A stretch of 64,000 nucleotides of DNA from Chungangia koreensis (GTDB taxonomy: Bacteria; Bacillota; Bacilli; Bacillales_A; Planococcaceae). Under the pieces are notes generated by a model. It was not told the origin of the DNA. It did not search any database and was given only the letters and a program-made list of their open reading frames with translations. This document shows positions 32,634-41,335 of the stretch, in pieces; the stretch's first letter is position 1, and each line of letters starts with the position of its first letter. A program made the translations under genes and the position numbers. The stretch is taken from contig NZ_JBHSEC010000022.1 of assembly GCF_042651785.1 (NCBI RefSeq), positions 62,001-126,000 of the forward strand. The letters are read 5' to 3'.

Positions 32634-33566
32634 ATGTTGGACGCTATCAATTTAACGAAGCATTACAAACAACAAAAAGCAGTACAAGGAATATCACTGC
32701 ATCTCGATCGGGGAGAAATCGTCGGGTTGCTCGGGCCGAACGGAGCTGGTAAATCCACTGCTATCGCGATGATTTCATCTCTGATTCAACCTACAAGCGG
32801 GGAGGTTCGCTTTGAAGGCGAGAATTCGGTGATGGAGCCGAATAACCTGCGCAAAAAATTGGGTGTAGTCCCACAGGAGATTGCGCTCTATGAGGATTTG
32901 ACCGCTAAGGAAAATCTCTATTTTTTTGGTCGCATCCAGAAGCTCCGGGGCGTTGTGTTGAAAGAACGGGTGGAAAAAGTGCTGCAACAGATCGGACTGG
33001 CGGATCAAGGGAAAAAGCTTGTAAAGAATTTTTCCGGCGGGATGAAACGGCGACTTAATATTGGGGCGGCACTCCTTCATGAACCGGAAATCCTCATTAT
33101 GGATGAGCCAACGGTCGGAATCGATCCCCAATCACGAAATTATATTTTGGAGACTGTCAAAAGGCTGAATCATGAAAAGGGAATGACCATTTTATATACA
33201 AGTCACTACATGGAAGAAGTCGAATATCTTTGTGACCGTATTTATATTATGGACCGCGGTAATATTATCGCCTCCGGCACGAAGGAAGAGATTAAAAATA
33301 TCCTTTCATCTGAAAAGACGATTGTTGTCAAAACGGAAAGAAGAAACGAAACATTCATCCAACAGTTGAAACAACTGCCGGTTATTTCTAAATTGGATGA
33401 GAGCGATCAGGTCATAACGATGGTGGTTCCCAAAGAGGTCCAATTGTTTTCTCAAATATTCAAGTTTGCAGATGAGACAGGTGCCATTGTACATGGAATT
33501 GAAGTTCAAACACCGACTCTTGAAGATGTGTTCCTCCATCTGACGGGAAGGGCGTTGAGGAATTGA
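32634..33566 (+). CDS. ABC exporter ATPase, LnrL-like
   Basis: A 310-residue ATPase. Walker A is GPNGAGKST (about residues 38-46), signature SGGMKRR, Walker B ILIMDEPTVGIDPQ, switch His in YTSHYMEEVE. A C-terminal regulatory extension (about residues 220-310) is typical of drug-export ATPases such as LnrL and DrrA. The ATG at 32634 is chosen because AAGGAGGGGG precedes it; an ATG at 32616 overlaps that site. It overlaps the first permease by four bases. It should power export of an amphipathic drug such as a polyene. Confidence 0.92.
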   Translation: MLDAINLTKHYKQQKAVQGISLHLDRGEIVGLLGPNGAGKSTAIAMISSLIQPTSGEVRFEGENSVMEPNNLRKKLGVVPQEIALYEDLTAKENLYFFGRIQKLRGVVLKERVEKVLQQIGLADQGKKLVKNFSGGMKRRLNIGAALLHEPEILIMDEPTVGIDPQSRNYILETVKRLNHEKGMTILYTSHYMEEVEYLCDRIYIMDRGNIIASGTKEEIKNILSSEKTIVVKTERRNETFIQQLKQLPVISKLDESDQVITMVVPKEVQLFSQIFKFADETGAIVHGIEVQTPTLEDVFLHLTGRALRN

Positions 33567-34834
33567 TGATTTGGTCATTGATTTGGAAGGAGTTTAAATT
33601 ATTTATTCGAAATCCTCAAGAACTCCTTGTTCTTTTACTGATGCCGTTAATACTTATAACAATTTTAGGATTTGCATTAAACTCTTTTTTTACTGAGGAA
33701 GCCTCACCCGTTACTGGAAAAGTAGCATTGGTCCAAAATGGAGACGAAGAAAAAGAATTCGAGCGGTTTATGCAATCACTGTCTGATTCACCGATTCCAG
33801 AGCCGGCAATCAGGCAAATTGAAGGGCAAGTGAAGGGGATTTTACCGATACAGATGCTTCGGGAAAGAATCTTTGGGAATGAAGAACTCTCGAAGGTAAT
33901 AGCTTTAGAGGAAATAACACCTGCTCAAATTAGCGACGCGAAGGACGATGGGGAATACTCCGCCATTATTGAAGTGCCGGAGGGTTTTACAGAGAACTTG
34001 CTTCATTCATTATTCATAGAAGAACGGGAAGTTCCAGGGCTGATCGTTTATGAAAATGAGGAAAAGGATTATTCCTCTGCTTTTGTATCGGATGTAGTCG
34101 AGCAGTTTAAGGAGCAATATTCATTAATGGCCTCGCTTGGAAGAGAAGGGTTGGTCGTTGAAGAGGAACCCCTTGGAGGAATGGGAGTGGCAGGAGCAAT
34201 TGAAACAGTGACAAAACAAGAACCTATTGGTGCATTCTCCTATTATGCAGTCGGGATGAGTGTCATGTTCGTGTTGTTCCTGGCAGGAAATATTAGCACG
34301 AATAGTTATATGGAAAAACAACAGCATGTCTATGACCGGATCCGGTTGGCGAATGTGCCAAGCACCTTTTATCTTTTAGGAGTATTTCTCTCTGGCTTTG
34401 CGCTTGCTGTGATTCAACTCTGTATCTTATATGGCGGTGCAGCGTTCATGTACGATGTGCACTGGACGAATATAGGGGAATTCCTTGTTATCACACTCTC
34501 CCTAAGTTCGGTTGTCGCAAGTATCGGTGTCTTATTGACTGTTATTAACCAACGAATAGGGAGTGATTCCGCTTCCAAGTTATATGGCAATGCCGGGGTA
34601 GCCATTCTCGCCTTTTTAGGAGGTAGTTTTACGCAAGTGGGCAATATTTCGGAGACGATCCAGGTCATTGGAAATCTTACACCGAATGGAGCGGCCATGA
34701 CGGCCTATTTAAATGTCCTGCAAGGAGCGGTATTGCCGGATATTTTAGTTTACGTCTGGACACTTCTTATTGAAACGATTGTCATTTTGACCATTGCTTC
34801 TCTTTTTTCTAAGCGGAAGGCGGTGAGGGCATGA
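33563..34834 (+). CDS. ABC-2 type exporter permease, LnrM-like
   Basis: A 423-residue ABC-2 permease: one N-terminal membrane segment (about residues 22-42), a large extracytoplasmic domain (about 45-225), then five or six segments (YYAVGMSVMFVLFLAGNI, STFYLLGVFLSGFALAVIQL, ITLSLSSVVASIGVLLTVI, and others). It overlaps the ATPase by ATGA and the next permease by four bases. It corresponds in order and size to LnrM. Confidence 0.88.
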   Translation: MMIWSLIWKEFKLFIRNPQELLVLLLMPLILITILGFALNSFFTEEASPVTGKVALVQNGDEEKEFERFMQSLSDSPIPEPAIRQIEGQVKGILPIQMLRERIFGNEELSKVIALEEITPAQISDAKDDGEYSAIIEVPEGFTENLLHSLFIEEREVPGLIVYENEEKDYSSAFVSDVVEQFKEQYSLMASLGREGLVVEEEPLGGMGVAGAIETVTKQEPIGAFSYYAVGMSVMFVLFLAGNISTNSYMEKQQHVYDRIRLANVPSTFYLLGVFLSGFALAVIQLCILYGGAAFMYDVHWTNIGEFLVITLSLSSVVASIGVLLTVINQRIGSDSASKLYGNAGVAILAFLGGSFTQVGNISETIQVIGNLTPNGAAMTAYLNVLQGAVLPDILVYVWTLLIETIVILTIASLFSKRKAVRA

Positions 34835-35934
34835 TTGGAATTTTACTGACTAAATTTCGTTTAACTGCTCGTAAACCATGGTCCCTAATCATTTTGACGG
34901 TTCTCTGTATCGGTTTCGCTTTTTTTATGGGAGGCGGCGAATATACAAAAGTTCCCGTCCCTGTTGTGAGTACTCTTTCAAAAGAAGAGACTGGTGAATT
35001 TTTGAAAGAACTGAATAGATCAGACCTCTTTATGTTCATCGAAACTGACGAAGGAACTTTAAGAAACGATATTAAAAATGGGAATAATGAAGCGGGGCTC
35101 TTATTACATGAGACGGATTTTACGGTGATTGCCTCTGTGAAGAGTTCTGATGTTTCTCTTCTTCAACGGTTTGTGGTCGAACACTATAACAAAAGACTTC
35201 AGAAGGATGCGTTACTAAATTCTTTGCCGGATGAAAAGAAGGAAAGCGCAGAGATGGTTTGGGAGAAAGCGTTGACAGAACCTTTATTCGCAGTAGAAAA
35301 AGCCAGTTTTTCATCTGACAAGGCAAGAGTAATTGATATGCATTTACAAAGTCTTTTTGGATTTTCCCTATTCTTTGTTATTTATACTGTTTCATTTAGT
35401 ATCGCTGCAGTGTTAGAAGAGAAAAGGAATCTCATTTGGAATCGAATGGTTGTATCACCTGTCCGAAAGTGGGAAATGTATGCCGGGAACTTAGTGTATA
35501 GCTTTCTGATCGGATACGGGCAAATCGTGATCATCTTCCTGACATTTCGGTATGGAGCGGGAGTCGAATTCCACGGTGGCTTCGGTAGAACGCTTATTGT
35601 GCTCATTCCTTATGTTTTGACCATCGTTGCACTTTGTATGCTACTGGCAGGGCTTACTCAATCGATACGACAGTATAATGCATTCATTCCGATTTTGAGT
35701 GTAGTTATGGCGATGCTTGGAGGGGCTTATTGGCCGATCGAGATTGTGACATCCGATGTAATGATTTTCCTTTCAAACTTTTCTCCGATTTTATATGGGA
35801 TGGAAGCATTGAAGGGGGCAACGTTATATGGAAAGTCAATGCAGCAACTATTAGAGCCTCTTAGTATCTTGCTGCTAATGGCAGTTTTGATGATGGGGTT
35901 AGGCATCAATGCGATGGAAAACAGAAAAAGATAA
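34831..35934 (+). CDS. ABC-2 type exporter permease, LnrN-like
   Basis: A 367-residue permease with the same layout as its neighbour: segment near residues 17-35, extracytoplasmic domain about 45-165, five C-terminal segments (LFGFSLFFVIYTVSFSIAAV to LLMAVLMMGLGI). The conserved RNLIWNRMVVSPVRKWEMYAGNL is the coupling region of ABC-2 proteins. It probably pairs with the preceding permease as a heterodimer with two ATPase copies, as LnrM/LnrN do. A terminator follows at 35944. Confidence 0.88.
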   Translation: MIGILLTKFRLTARKPWSLIILTVLCIGFAFFMGGGEYTKVPVPVVSTLSKEETGEFLKELNRSDLFMFIETDEGTLRNDIKNGNNEAGLLLHETDFTVIASVKSSDVSLLQRFVVEHYNKRLQKDALLNSLPDEKKESAEMVWEKALTEPLFAVEKASFSSDKARVIDMHLQSLFGFSLFFVIYTVSFSIAAVLEEKRNLIWNRMVVSPVRKWEMYAGNLVYSFLIGYGQIVIIFLTFRYGAGVEFHGGFGRTLIVLIPYVLTIVALCMLLAGLTQSIRQYNAFIPILSVVMAMLGGAYWPIEIVTSDVMIFLSNFSPILYGMEALKGATLYGKSMQQLLEPLSILLLMAVLMMGLGINAMENRKR

Positions 35935-35943
35935 GAACAAGCT

Positions 35944-35975
35944 TTAGCCATCAGGTACTCCTGATGGCTATTTTT
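35944..35975 (+). terminator. Terminator of the LnrLMN-like operon
   Basis: TAGCCATCAGG pairs with CCTGATGGCTA around TACT and is followed by TTTTT, ending at 35975. Confidence 0.88.
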
Positions 35976-35976
35976 A

Positions 35977-36003
35977 TGACATATGTCAGGTGACTTTCAT
36001 GAC
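35977..36003 (+). promoter_or_regulatory. Palindrome and TGAC repeats upstream of the second exporter
   Basis: TGACATATGTCA (35977-35988) is a perfect 12-bp palindrome, followed by further TGAC half-sites at 35991-35994 and 36000-36003. The half-site is the same as that before the first exporter (32544-32571). Candidate response-regulator operator. Confidence 0.5.
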
Positions 36004-36068
36004 AAGTTCTACTAATCGTTGATGATGACCGAACGTAAAATGAGAGTATCAAAGAAGAGGTGATTCTA

Positions 36069-36971
36069 TTGGCATTAGCAGTGGAGATCAACGGATTAAC
36101 TAAGAAATTCAAGGAAAAGACAGCAGTCGATGATGTGACGTTTTCCATTCAGCGAGGTGAGATTGTCGCTATTTTGGGACCAAATGGAGCGGGTAAGAGT
36201 ACGACAATGCTTATGATGCTTGGACTCCTAAATCCGACAAAAGGGGAGGCAAAGCTTTTCGGATCCTCTACAAAAGAAACGAAAATAAGGGAGCGGCTCG
36301 GTGTCATGCTACAGGACGTGAGCCTGATGGATGGGTTGAAAGTTAAAGAGCTTCTACAAATGGTTCGGGGTTACTATCCAGATCCTTTTTCCCTTGAGCA
36401 GCTTTGCAGACTAACCGGTTTGAAGGAAGAGGATTTGAACAAACGGACTGAAAAGCTATCGGGCGGACAGAAGCGTAGGGTCGGCTTTGCTATGGCGGTT
36501 GCCGGTAATCCGGATTTGCTATTCTTCGATGAGCCGACAGTCGGAATGGATATTTCCTCACGAAGAGTATTCTGGGATACGGTGAAGGAATTGGCGGATG
36601 ATGGTAAAACGATTATTTTTTCCACTCACTATCTTCAAGAAGCGGATGACGTGGCACAGCGGATCATTTTATTCAACAAAGGAAAGATTGTCGCGGACGG
36701 GACGCCAGGGGAAATTAAGAATCAGTTATTGAAGCGTTCCGTATCATTTACGACAAATGCCCAATTACCAAAAGAACTGTTCCTTCAATATCCGTCAGTG
36801 TCTGATGTGGTGTTTAAAGATGGACGAATGGTGATTGTTACGGATGATACCGATTTAATTCTTTCGAAAATATTTGAGAAAAAGATCGATGCCCGTGACA
36901 TCTTCGTAGACAGAGGTCGTTTGGAAGAAGCGTTTGAGCAGCTGACAGCAGAGCAAAAGGAGGCCATATAA
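36069..36971 (+). CDS. ABC exporter ATPase, YvfR-like
   Basis: A 300-residue ATPase. The TTG at 36069 lies 6 bases after GAGGTG; a GTG at 36060 overlaps that site. Walker A is GPNGAGKST, signature SGGQKRR, Walker B LLFFDEPTVGMDIS, switch His in STHYLQEAD. A roughly 80-residue C-terminal extension follows. Order ATPase, permease, kinase, regulator and all sizes match yvfRSTU of B. subtilis, whose substrate is unknown. Confidence 0.9.
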   Translation: MALAVEINGLTKKFKEKTAVDDVTFSIQRGEIVAILGPNGAGKSTTMLMMLGLLNPTKGEAKLFGSSTKETKIRERLGVMLQDVSLMDGLKVKELLQMVRGYYPDPFSLEQLCRLTGLKEEDLNKRTEKLSGGQKRRVGFAMAVAGNPDLLFFDEPTVGMDISSRRVFWDTVKELADDGKTIIFSTHYLQEADDVAQRIILFNKGKIVADGTPGEIKNQLLKRSVSFTTNAQLPKELFLQYPSVSDVVFKDGRMVIVTDDTDLILSKIFEKKIDARDIFVDRGRLEEAFEQLTAEQKEAI

Positions 36972-36972
36972 G

Positions 36973-37710
36973 ATGAAATTGTTCATTAATCAATGCAAGA
37001 TAGAGTTTTTGAGGATATTCCGAAATCCTTATTTCCTATTTTGGTCTTTGGCTATGCCCATCGTCTTTTATATCTTCTTTACGAAAGTTCTAAATACAGG
37101 GGTAGAAGACAAAGCAGTATGGGATGCGCATTTTCTCATGTCTATCACTGTTTTTAGTGTCATGGGGAGTGCCATTATGACACTTGGCATCAGGCTTGTT
37201 CAGGAGCAGCGGGAAGGATGGACGAAATATATCCGAGTTACACCACTTCCGGATATGACATATTTCTTTGCGAAAATGACTGGGCAAACGGCGGTCCATA
37301 TCTTTTCTATTATCATTATTTTCACGGTAGGTTTTTTGATCAACGATATTTCATTAACGGCATCTGAATGGACTCTAAGCGGATTATGGATATTGGTAGG
37401 TTCCCTGCCATTTTTGGCTTTAGGTGTGTTGATCGGATTCATGAAACGCGTTGATACGGCTTCCGGCGTGAGCAACGCCATCTATATGATTTTGGCCATC
37501 ACCGGCGGACTCTGGATGCCGATGGAGATTTTGCCTGAATTCATACAAACGGTAGGCAAAGCACTTCCGGCTTATCATTATGGTAACGGCGCATGGAGTA
37601 TAATCCGCGGGGACATTCCGAATGTTCAAGATATTCTAATATTGTCAAGTTACCTAATTCTCTTTATGGTAGTATCAAACTATATTAGAAGGAAACAGGA
37701 AGCGGTGTAA
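36973..37710 (+). CDS. ABC-2 type permease, YvfS-like
   Basis: A 245-residue six-segment permease starting one base after the ATPase stop. FRNPYFLFWSLAMPIVFYIFF is the first segment; QEQREGWTKYIRVTPLPDMTYFFAK is the coupling loop; ITGGLWMPMEILPEF the usual late extracytoplasmic turn. Being a half-size permease it likely works as a homodimer. It lies 4 bp from the kinase gene. Confidence 0.88.
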   Translation: MKLFINQCKIEFLRIFRNPYFLFWSLAMPIVFYIFFTKVLNTGVEDKAVWDAHFLMSITVFSVMGSAIMTLGIRLVQEQREGWTKYIRVTPLPDMTYFFAKMTGQTAVHIFSIIIIFTVGFLINDISLTASEWTLSGLWILVGSLPFLALGVLIGFMKRVDTASGVSNAIYMILAITGGLWMPMEILPEFIQTVGKALPAYHYGNGAWSIIRGDIPNVQDILILSSYLILFMVVSNYIRRKQEAV

Positions 37711-37714
37711 GAAC

Positions 37715-38833
37715 GTGAAGAAATTTCAACTATTCCCGAAACGCCATGGTCTGATGCCATATATTTCGCTACTCTATTTATCATTTCCGATCATCTATCT
37801 AACTCTTGAGACTGGCTTTAAGTTGGTTTTAGGCATTGTCATGATGGGCGCATTTCTATTCACTTATTACAAATTGTATTGGGTTCAATCTGACAGGGTG
37901 TATGCGGTTTGGTGGATTATTCAGCTAAGTATCATCTTAGCTTTTTCAATAATTTTTACTCCTTGGAATTTATTCATGGCATTCTACTCTGCTAATTTTG
38001 TCGCTTATTTTGAAAAACAGCGGACTTTTTTCATTGCCATGGGTGTATTGGGGGTCAGTGTTTTAGCAGTTGCCGTTTGGTGTGAAATGAGGGGGGCCAC
38101 ATTAGAATACTTTTTAGTAATTCCCATGTATTTCGTCATGATGTCCACACCTTTTGCTGTCCGGTCTATTGCCCGTCAAGCCCAATTAGAACAGCAATTG
38201 AACAAAGCGAATGAGCAAATTCAGGAGCTGATAAAGCGCGAGGAACGTACCCGTATTGCCCGAGACCTTCACGACACACTCGGACATACGTTATCGTTAA
38301 TTACCCTTCAAAGCCAGCTCGTGCAACGGCTGGTATCCAAAGATCCAGATTATGCAATTAAAGAGGCGAAGGAAATCGAGGCAACCTCCCGAGCGGCGTT
38401 GAAGCAAGTGCGGGAACTCGTAGCTGATATGCGCTCACTTTCAATTGACAGTGAAATCGAAAGACTATCACAACTCTTCAAAAAAGCTGAAATTGAATTA
38501 CAGGTCGATAGGGAAGAAGAACCTCACAAGCTTCCGCATCTTCAGCAAAACATCATCTCGATGTGCTTGCGGGAGGCAGGTACAAATATCGTTAAACACA
38601 GCAAGGCAAACATGTGCCGAATCTCCTTCCGTAACCAACATGGAAATATGCTGATTACAGTCAAAGATGATGGGGTCGGTTTTAATGCAAGCGCTGGAAA
38701 AGGAAGTGGATTGGATGGCATGCGGGAGCGGCTGGCACTTGTTGAAGGGAATATGAACATCGACGGACAACATGGAACTGAACTGACTTTAACCATTCCG
38801 ATTATTGTAAAAGCTGAGGAGGCCTACGTATGA
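37715..38833 (+). CDS. Sensor histidine kinase, YvfT/DesK-like
   Basis: A 372-residue membrane kinase. Four or five membrane segments cover residues about 13-150, a coiled coil about 155-178, and the HisKA_3 box RIARDLHDTLGHTLSLITLQSQ (about 180-201) resembles DesK. ATP-binding blocks are REAGTNIVKHSKA and DDGVGF and GSGLDGMRERL. No periplasmic domain is visible, so it likely senses membrane state or a membrane-bound compound, as DesK does. It overlaps the regulator by four bases. Confidence 0.9.
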   Translation: MKKFQLFPKRHGLMPYISLLYLSFPIIYLTLETGFKLVLGIVMMGAFLFTYYKLYWVQSDRVYAVWWIIQLSIILAFSIIFTPWNLFMAFYSANFVAYFEKQRTFFIAMGVLGVSVLAVAVWCEMRGATLEYFLVIPMYFVMMSTPFAVRSIARQAQLEQQLNKANEQIQELIKREERTRIARDLHDTLGHTLSLITLQSQLVQRLVSKDPDYAIKEAKEIEATSRAALKQVRELVADMRSLSIDSEIERLSQLFKKAEIELQVDREEEPHKLPHLQQNIISMCLREAGTNIVKHSKANMCRISFRNQHGNMLITVKDDGVGFNASAGKGSGLDGMRERLALVEGNMNIDGQHGTELTLTIPIIVKAEEAYV

Positions 38834-39432
38834 TTCGAATTGTCATGGCTGAAGATCAAAAGATTTTACGTGGGGCGCTTGGTGCCTTATTGAACTTTGA
38901 AGAAGATATGGAAGTGATAGGCGAAGCAGGTGATGGTGAGGAGGCAGTACATCTCATTTCTCAGTTACAGCCAGATATTTGCTTATTGGATGTCGAGATG
39001 CCACTCAAAAATGGACTCGAAGTAGCGGAAGAAGTAAAAACGGTCAGCCCAAATAGTAAGATTATCGTCCTCACAACGTTTGCACGACCTGGATATTTTG
39101 AACGAGCCATGAAAGCAGGTGTCCACGGATACTTACTAAAAGACGGATCCATTGAGGACTTGACCGGTTCAATTCGTCGGGTCATGGCAGGGAAAAGGGA
39201 TTTTGCTGCCGAACTGGTCATGAATTCTTACCGGGAGGATAATCCTTTGACCGAGAGGGAGCAGGAGGTGCTAAGCCTTGCTGCTGAAGGGAATACATAT
39301 AAGGAAATTTCTCGTGCGCTTTACTTATCATCAGGAACCGTTCGAAATTATATGTCCGAAATTCTCCAGAAAATGAATGCCAAAAACAAAGTCGAAGCCA
39401 TTTCCATGGCGAAGGATAAAGGTTGGATTTAA
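38830..39432 (+). CDS. NarL-family response regulator, YvfU/DesR-like
   Basis: A 200-residue regulator: receiver domain with AEDQ, Asp54 in ICLLDVEMPLKNG and Lys in YLLKDGSIED; LuxR-type helix-turn-helix LTEREQEVLSLAAEGNTYKEISR and SGTVRNYMSEILQKM. It presumably acts on the promoter upstream of 36069, where TGAC/GTCA palindromes occur. A strong terminator follows. Confidence 0.92.
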   Translation: MIRIVMAEDQKILRGALGALLNFEEDMEVIGEAGDGEEAVHLISQLQPDICLLDVEMPLKNGLEVAEEVKTVSPNSKIIVLTTFARPGYFERAMKAGVHGYLLKDGSIEDLTGSIRRVMAGKRDFAAELVMNSYREDNPLTEREQEVLSLAAEGNTYKEISRALYLSSGTVRNYMSEILQKMNAKNKVEAISMAKDKGWI

Positions 39433-39436
39433 TATC

Positions 39437-39466
39437 AAGCATCAGAGGGGACTCTGATGCTTTTTT
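39437..39466 (+). terminator. Terminator of the YvfRSTU-like operon
   Basis: AAGCATCAGAG pairs with CTCTGATGCTT around a short GGGA loop, then TTTTTT. Confidence 0.88.
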
Positions 39467-39521
39467 GATTAGCCAACTGGGTCTTGCCTTTTTGTTCTTA
39501 AAAGTAGGCCACAAAAACAGA

Positions 39522-39590
39522 ATCGGTAATATATCCTGATTATCGGTAATAACTGGCTAATAATCGGTAAAATAAAGAAACAATCGGTAA
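39522..39590 (+). repeat. Four ATCGGTAA iterons with 20-21 bp period
   Basis: ATCGGTAA starts at 39522, 39542, 39563 and 39583, giving steps of 20, 21 and 20 bp, about two helical turns. All copies point the same way. The array lies between two convergent genes, after a terminator, where no promoter is expected. Regular spacing on one DNA face suggests a protein-binding array or a genome-wide repeat family; no known match. Confidence 0.75.
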
Positions 39591-39602
39591 GATCGCGAAA
39601 TA

Positions 39603-40301
39603 TTAGACAGCCTGTTCTTTCAAATCTCCCTGTTCAGCTGCCAGCTTATTCAAGGTATTCATTATCTCTTCATTCACGTAAGAGAGTTCTTCTTTAAATT
39701 CTTTGCCGTCCCGGAACTGAATGGCTTCTCCTGCAGTAATCGTCTTTCTTTCTTTACTGACGTATAGAGGGACGAATCGTATATGCTCTCCTGTCGCCTT
39801 ATAATAGTACCTTTCAATATAGAGATACCCATTATACAAGTCCTTCGTTCCCGATGAATCATCTGCGTAGTCGATATCCGGGAAGATTAGGAGACGTTCA
39901 CCCTGTTGCATGGCTTGTACGCTTTCTCTGAATGTATGTATGACCTTCTTCGATTGCCGATAAACAGGAATAGCCCTTGCAGATTGGTAGAAGGCAGAGA
40001 ATGCAGCTGCTAAAGGATAAGATAGGTACTTTGCTAACCAAGGCATCAAGTTGAAACGCTTCGTAAACGTATAGTTATACAACTGTTCAAAACCAGTTTC
40101 CTTATGAAAGAAAACGTGGAATACCCAGAGCCGAACAGGAATTGGTAGCCATAACATTAATATGAAAGGACCGAAAAAGTTTTGGTGATGGGATACATAG
40201 ACAATCGGTCCTTCTTCATGCAATGGGGAAGGTAATCGATATGTTGGATAAACGAGACGAACGGTTCCGCGAACTAACAAAAAAGTTTTTCCATATTTCA
40301 T
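39603..40301 (-). CDS. PlsC-like acyltransferase lacking the motif I aspartate
   Basis: A 232-residue lysophospholipid-acyltransferase-fold protein. Motif I, normally H-x4-D, reads VSHHQNFFGPFILML near residues 31-45, so the His is kept but the Asp is not. ERLLIFPDIDYADDSSGTKDLYNGYLYIE (about 136-164) fits the glycine/proline motif region, and RFVPLYVSKERKT follows. Related proteins with this HHxNxxGP form exist in Firmicutes. The gene overlaps the upstream glycosyltransferase by four bases, so both likely act on one membrane lipid or glycolipid. Confidence 0.7.
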   Translation of the reverse strand: MKYGKTFLLVRGTVRLVYPTYRLPSPLHEEGPIVYVSHHQNFFGPFILMLWLPIPVRLWVFHVFFHKETGFEQLYNYTFTKRFNLMPWLAKYLSYPLAAAFSAFYQSARAIPVYRQSKKVIHTFRESVQAMQQGERLLIFPDIDYADDSSGTKDLYNGYLYIERYYYKATGEHIRFVPLYVSKERKTITAGEAIQFRDGKEFKEELSYVNEEIMNTLNKLAAEQGDLKEQAV

Positions 40302-41026
40302 AGCCCGGCTTCACGCTGCTTTCTGTTCTTCGATTCAAAGAACTCCCGTACCATCCGTCTGAAGATTTTGGCAGAATCACGAATCGATTTGTAATGGGAG
40401 CCTTCATTATTATTAAAGTAGATTGTTTCAATGGGTATTTCATGAAAAGGGAGTTGATTTCGCCGTGCGTAAATGAGCATATTGATTTCGTATTCATACC
40501 GTTCACCCTTCAGTTGAGTGAGAGTATGGATTTCCGATGTTGGAATCCCTCTTAAACCCGTTTGCGTATCTTCCAATCTGTACCCGAATAGCCAATAGAA
40601 AAATTGGGTGGTCAACCGATTTCCGAGTGTACTCCGGAAAGGGACGTGCTCTGCATTCAAGTCCCGGACACCTAAAATCAGGCTGCGCTCTCCTGTTTCT
40701 AACGCTTCTGCCACTTTGGCGATATCTTGTACGGAATGCTGACCATCAGAGTCTGCCGTTACAACGCCTTTTAAATTGGTTTCGTTTGTTAAAAAGTGTT
40801 CAAATGCTGTTTTCAATGCCCGTCCTTTACCACGATTTACGTCGTGTGTCAGTACATGACAACGTTCCATGCTACTAAGATGCTCAAAAATGTGGTTTAG
40901 CTCCTGGGTGCTGCCGTCATTCACAACCAAGACAAGCGGTGCACCTTTTTGGAGCAATTCCTCTACGTAGTCAATTAATATTTCAGAGGGGTTAAGGGCG
41001 GGAATGACAATCGCGCTATTTCTCAT
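40298..41026 (-). CDS. Family 2 glycosyltransferase (dolichyl/undecaprenyl-P-sugar synthase-like)
   Basis: A 242-residue GT2 enzyme. VIPALNPSEILIDYVEELL at the start, ADSDGQHSVQDI (about residues 91-102) with the DSD metal motif, and LEDTQTGLRGIPTSEI (about 150-165) match dolichyl-phosphate-mannose-synthase-like GTs. It has no membrane segments. It likely transfers a sugar to a lipid carrier. Overlap ATGA with the acyltransferase indicates translational coupling. Confidence 0.85.
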   Translation of the reverse strand: MRNSAIVIPALNPSEILIDYVEELLQKGAPLVLVVNDGSTQELNHIFEHLSSMERCHVLTHDVNRGKGRALKTAFEHFLTNETNLKGVVTADSDGQHSVQDIAKVAEALETGERSLILGVRDLNAEHVPFRSTLGNRLTTQFFYWLFGYRLEDTQTGLRGIPTSEIHTLTQLKGERYEYEINMLIYARRNQLPFHEIPIETIYFNNNEGSHYKSIRDSAKIFRRMVREFFESKNRKQREAGL

Positions 41027-41335
41027 ACGATAGCCTCCATACTCTAATTTGAATTGACATTATATAATATAAATCCTAACATTTAGCAGAATTACTTTGT
41101 CATAAAAAGCTTATGATATTTTTTGATTATCCTATTCTATGAAAAGAATAATGGAATTATGGGTGAGCAATCTCTTTATTTAGGTTCTTTACCACAAGTT
41201 TATTCAATTTAAATGAAATTAGTAAGATTTCTTTATTAAAATTGACAAAACCTTAACATCCGTATCGAATTGATTGCTTTCACTGTTTTTCTTAGTACAA
41301 TTGAAAGATAGTATGGAATGGAGAAGGAGATCTAC
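41027..41335. other. Divergent promoter region between the GT2 gene and the LytTR gene
   Basis: 309 AT-rich bases. TTGACA near 41243 and a TTGCTT-16-TACAAT pair ending near 41303 are possible promoters for the LytTR gene. TATAAT-like runs near 41060-41070 may serve the glycosyltransferase on the other strand. No RNA gene or repeat was recognised. Confidence 0.35.
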
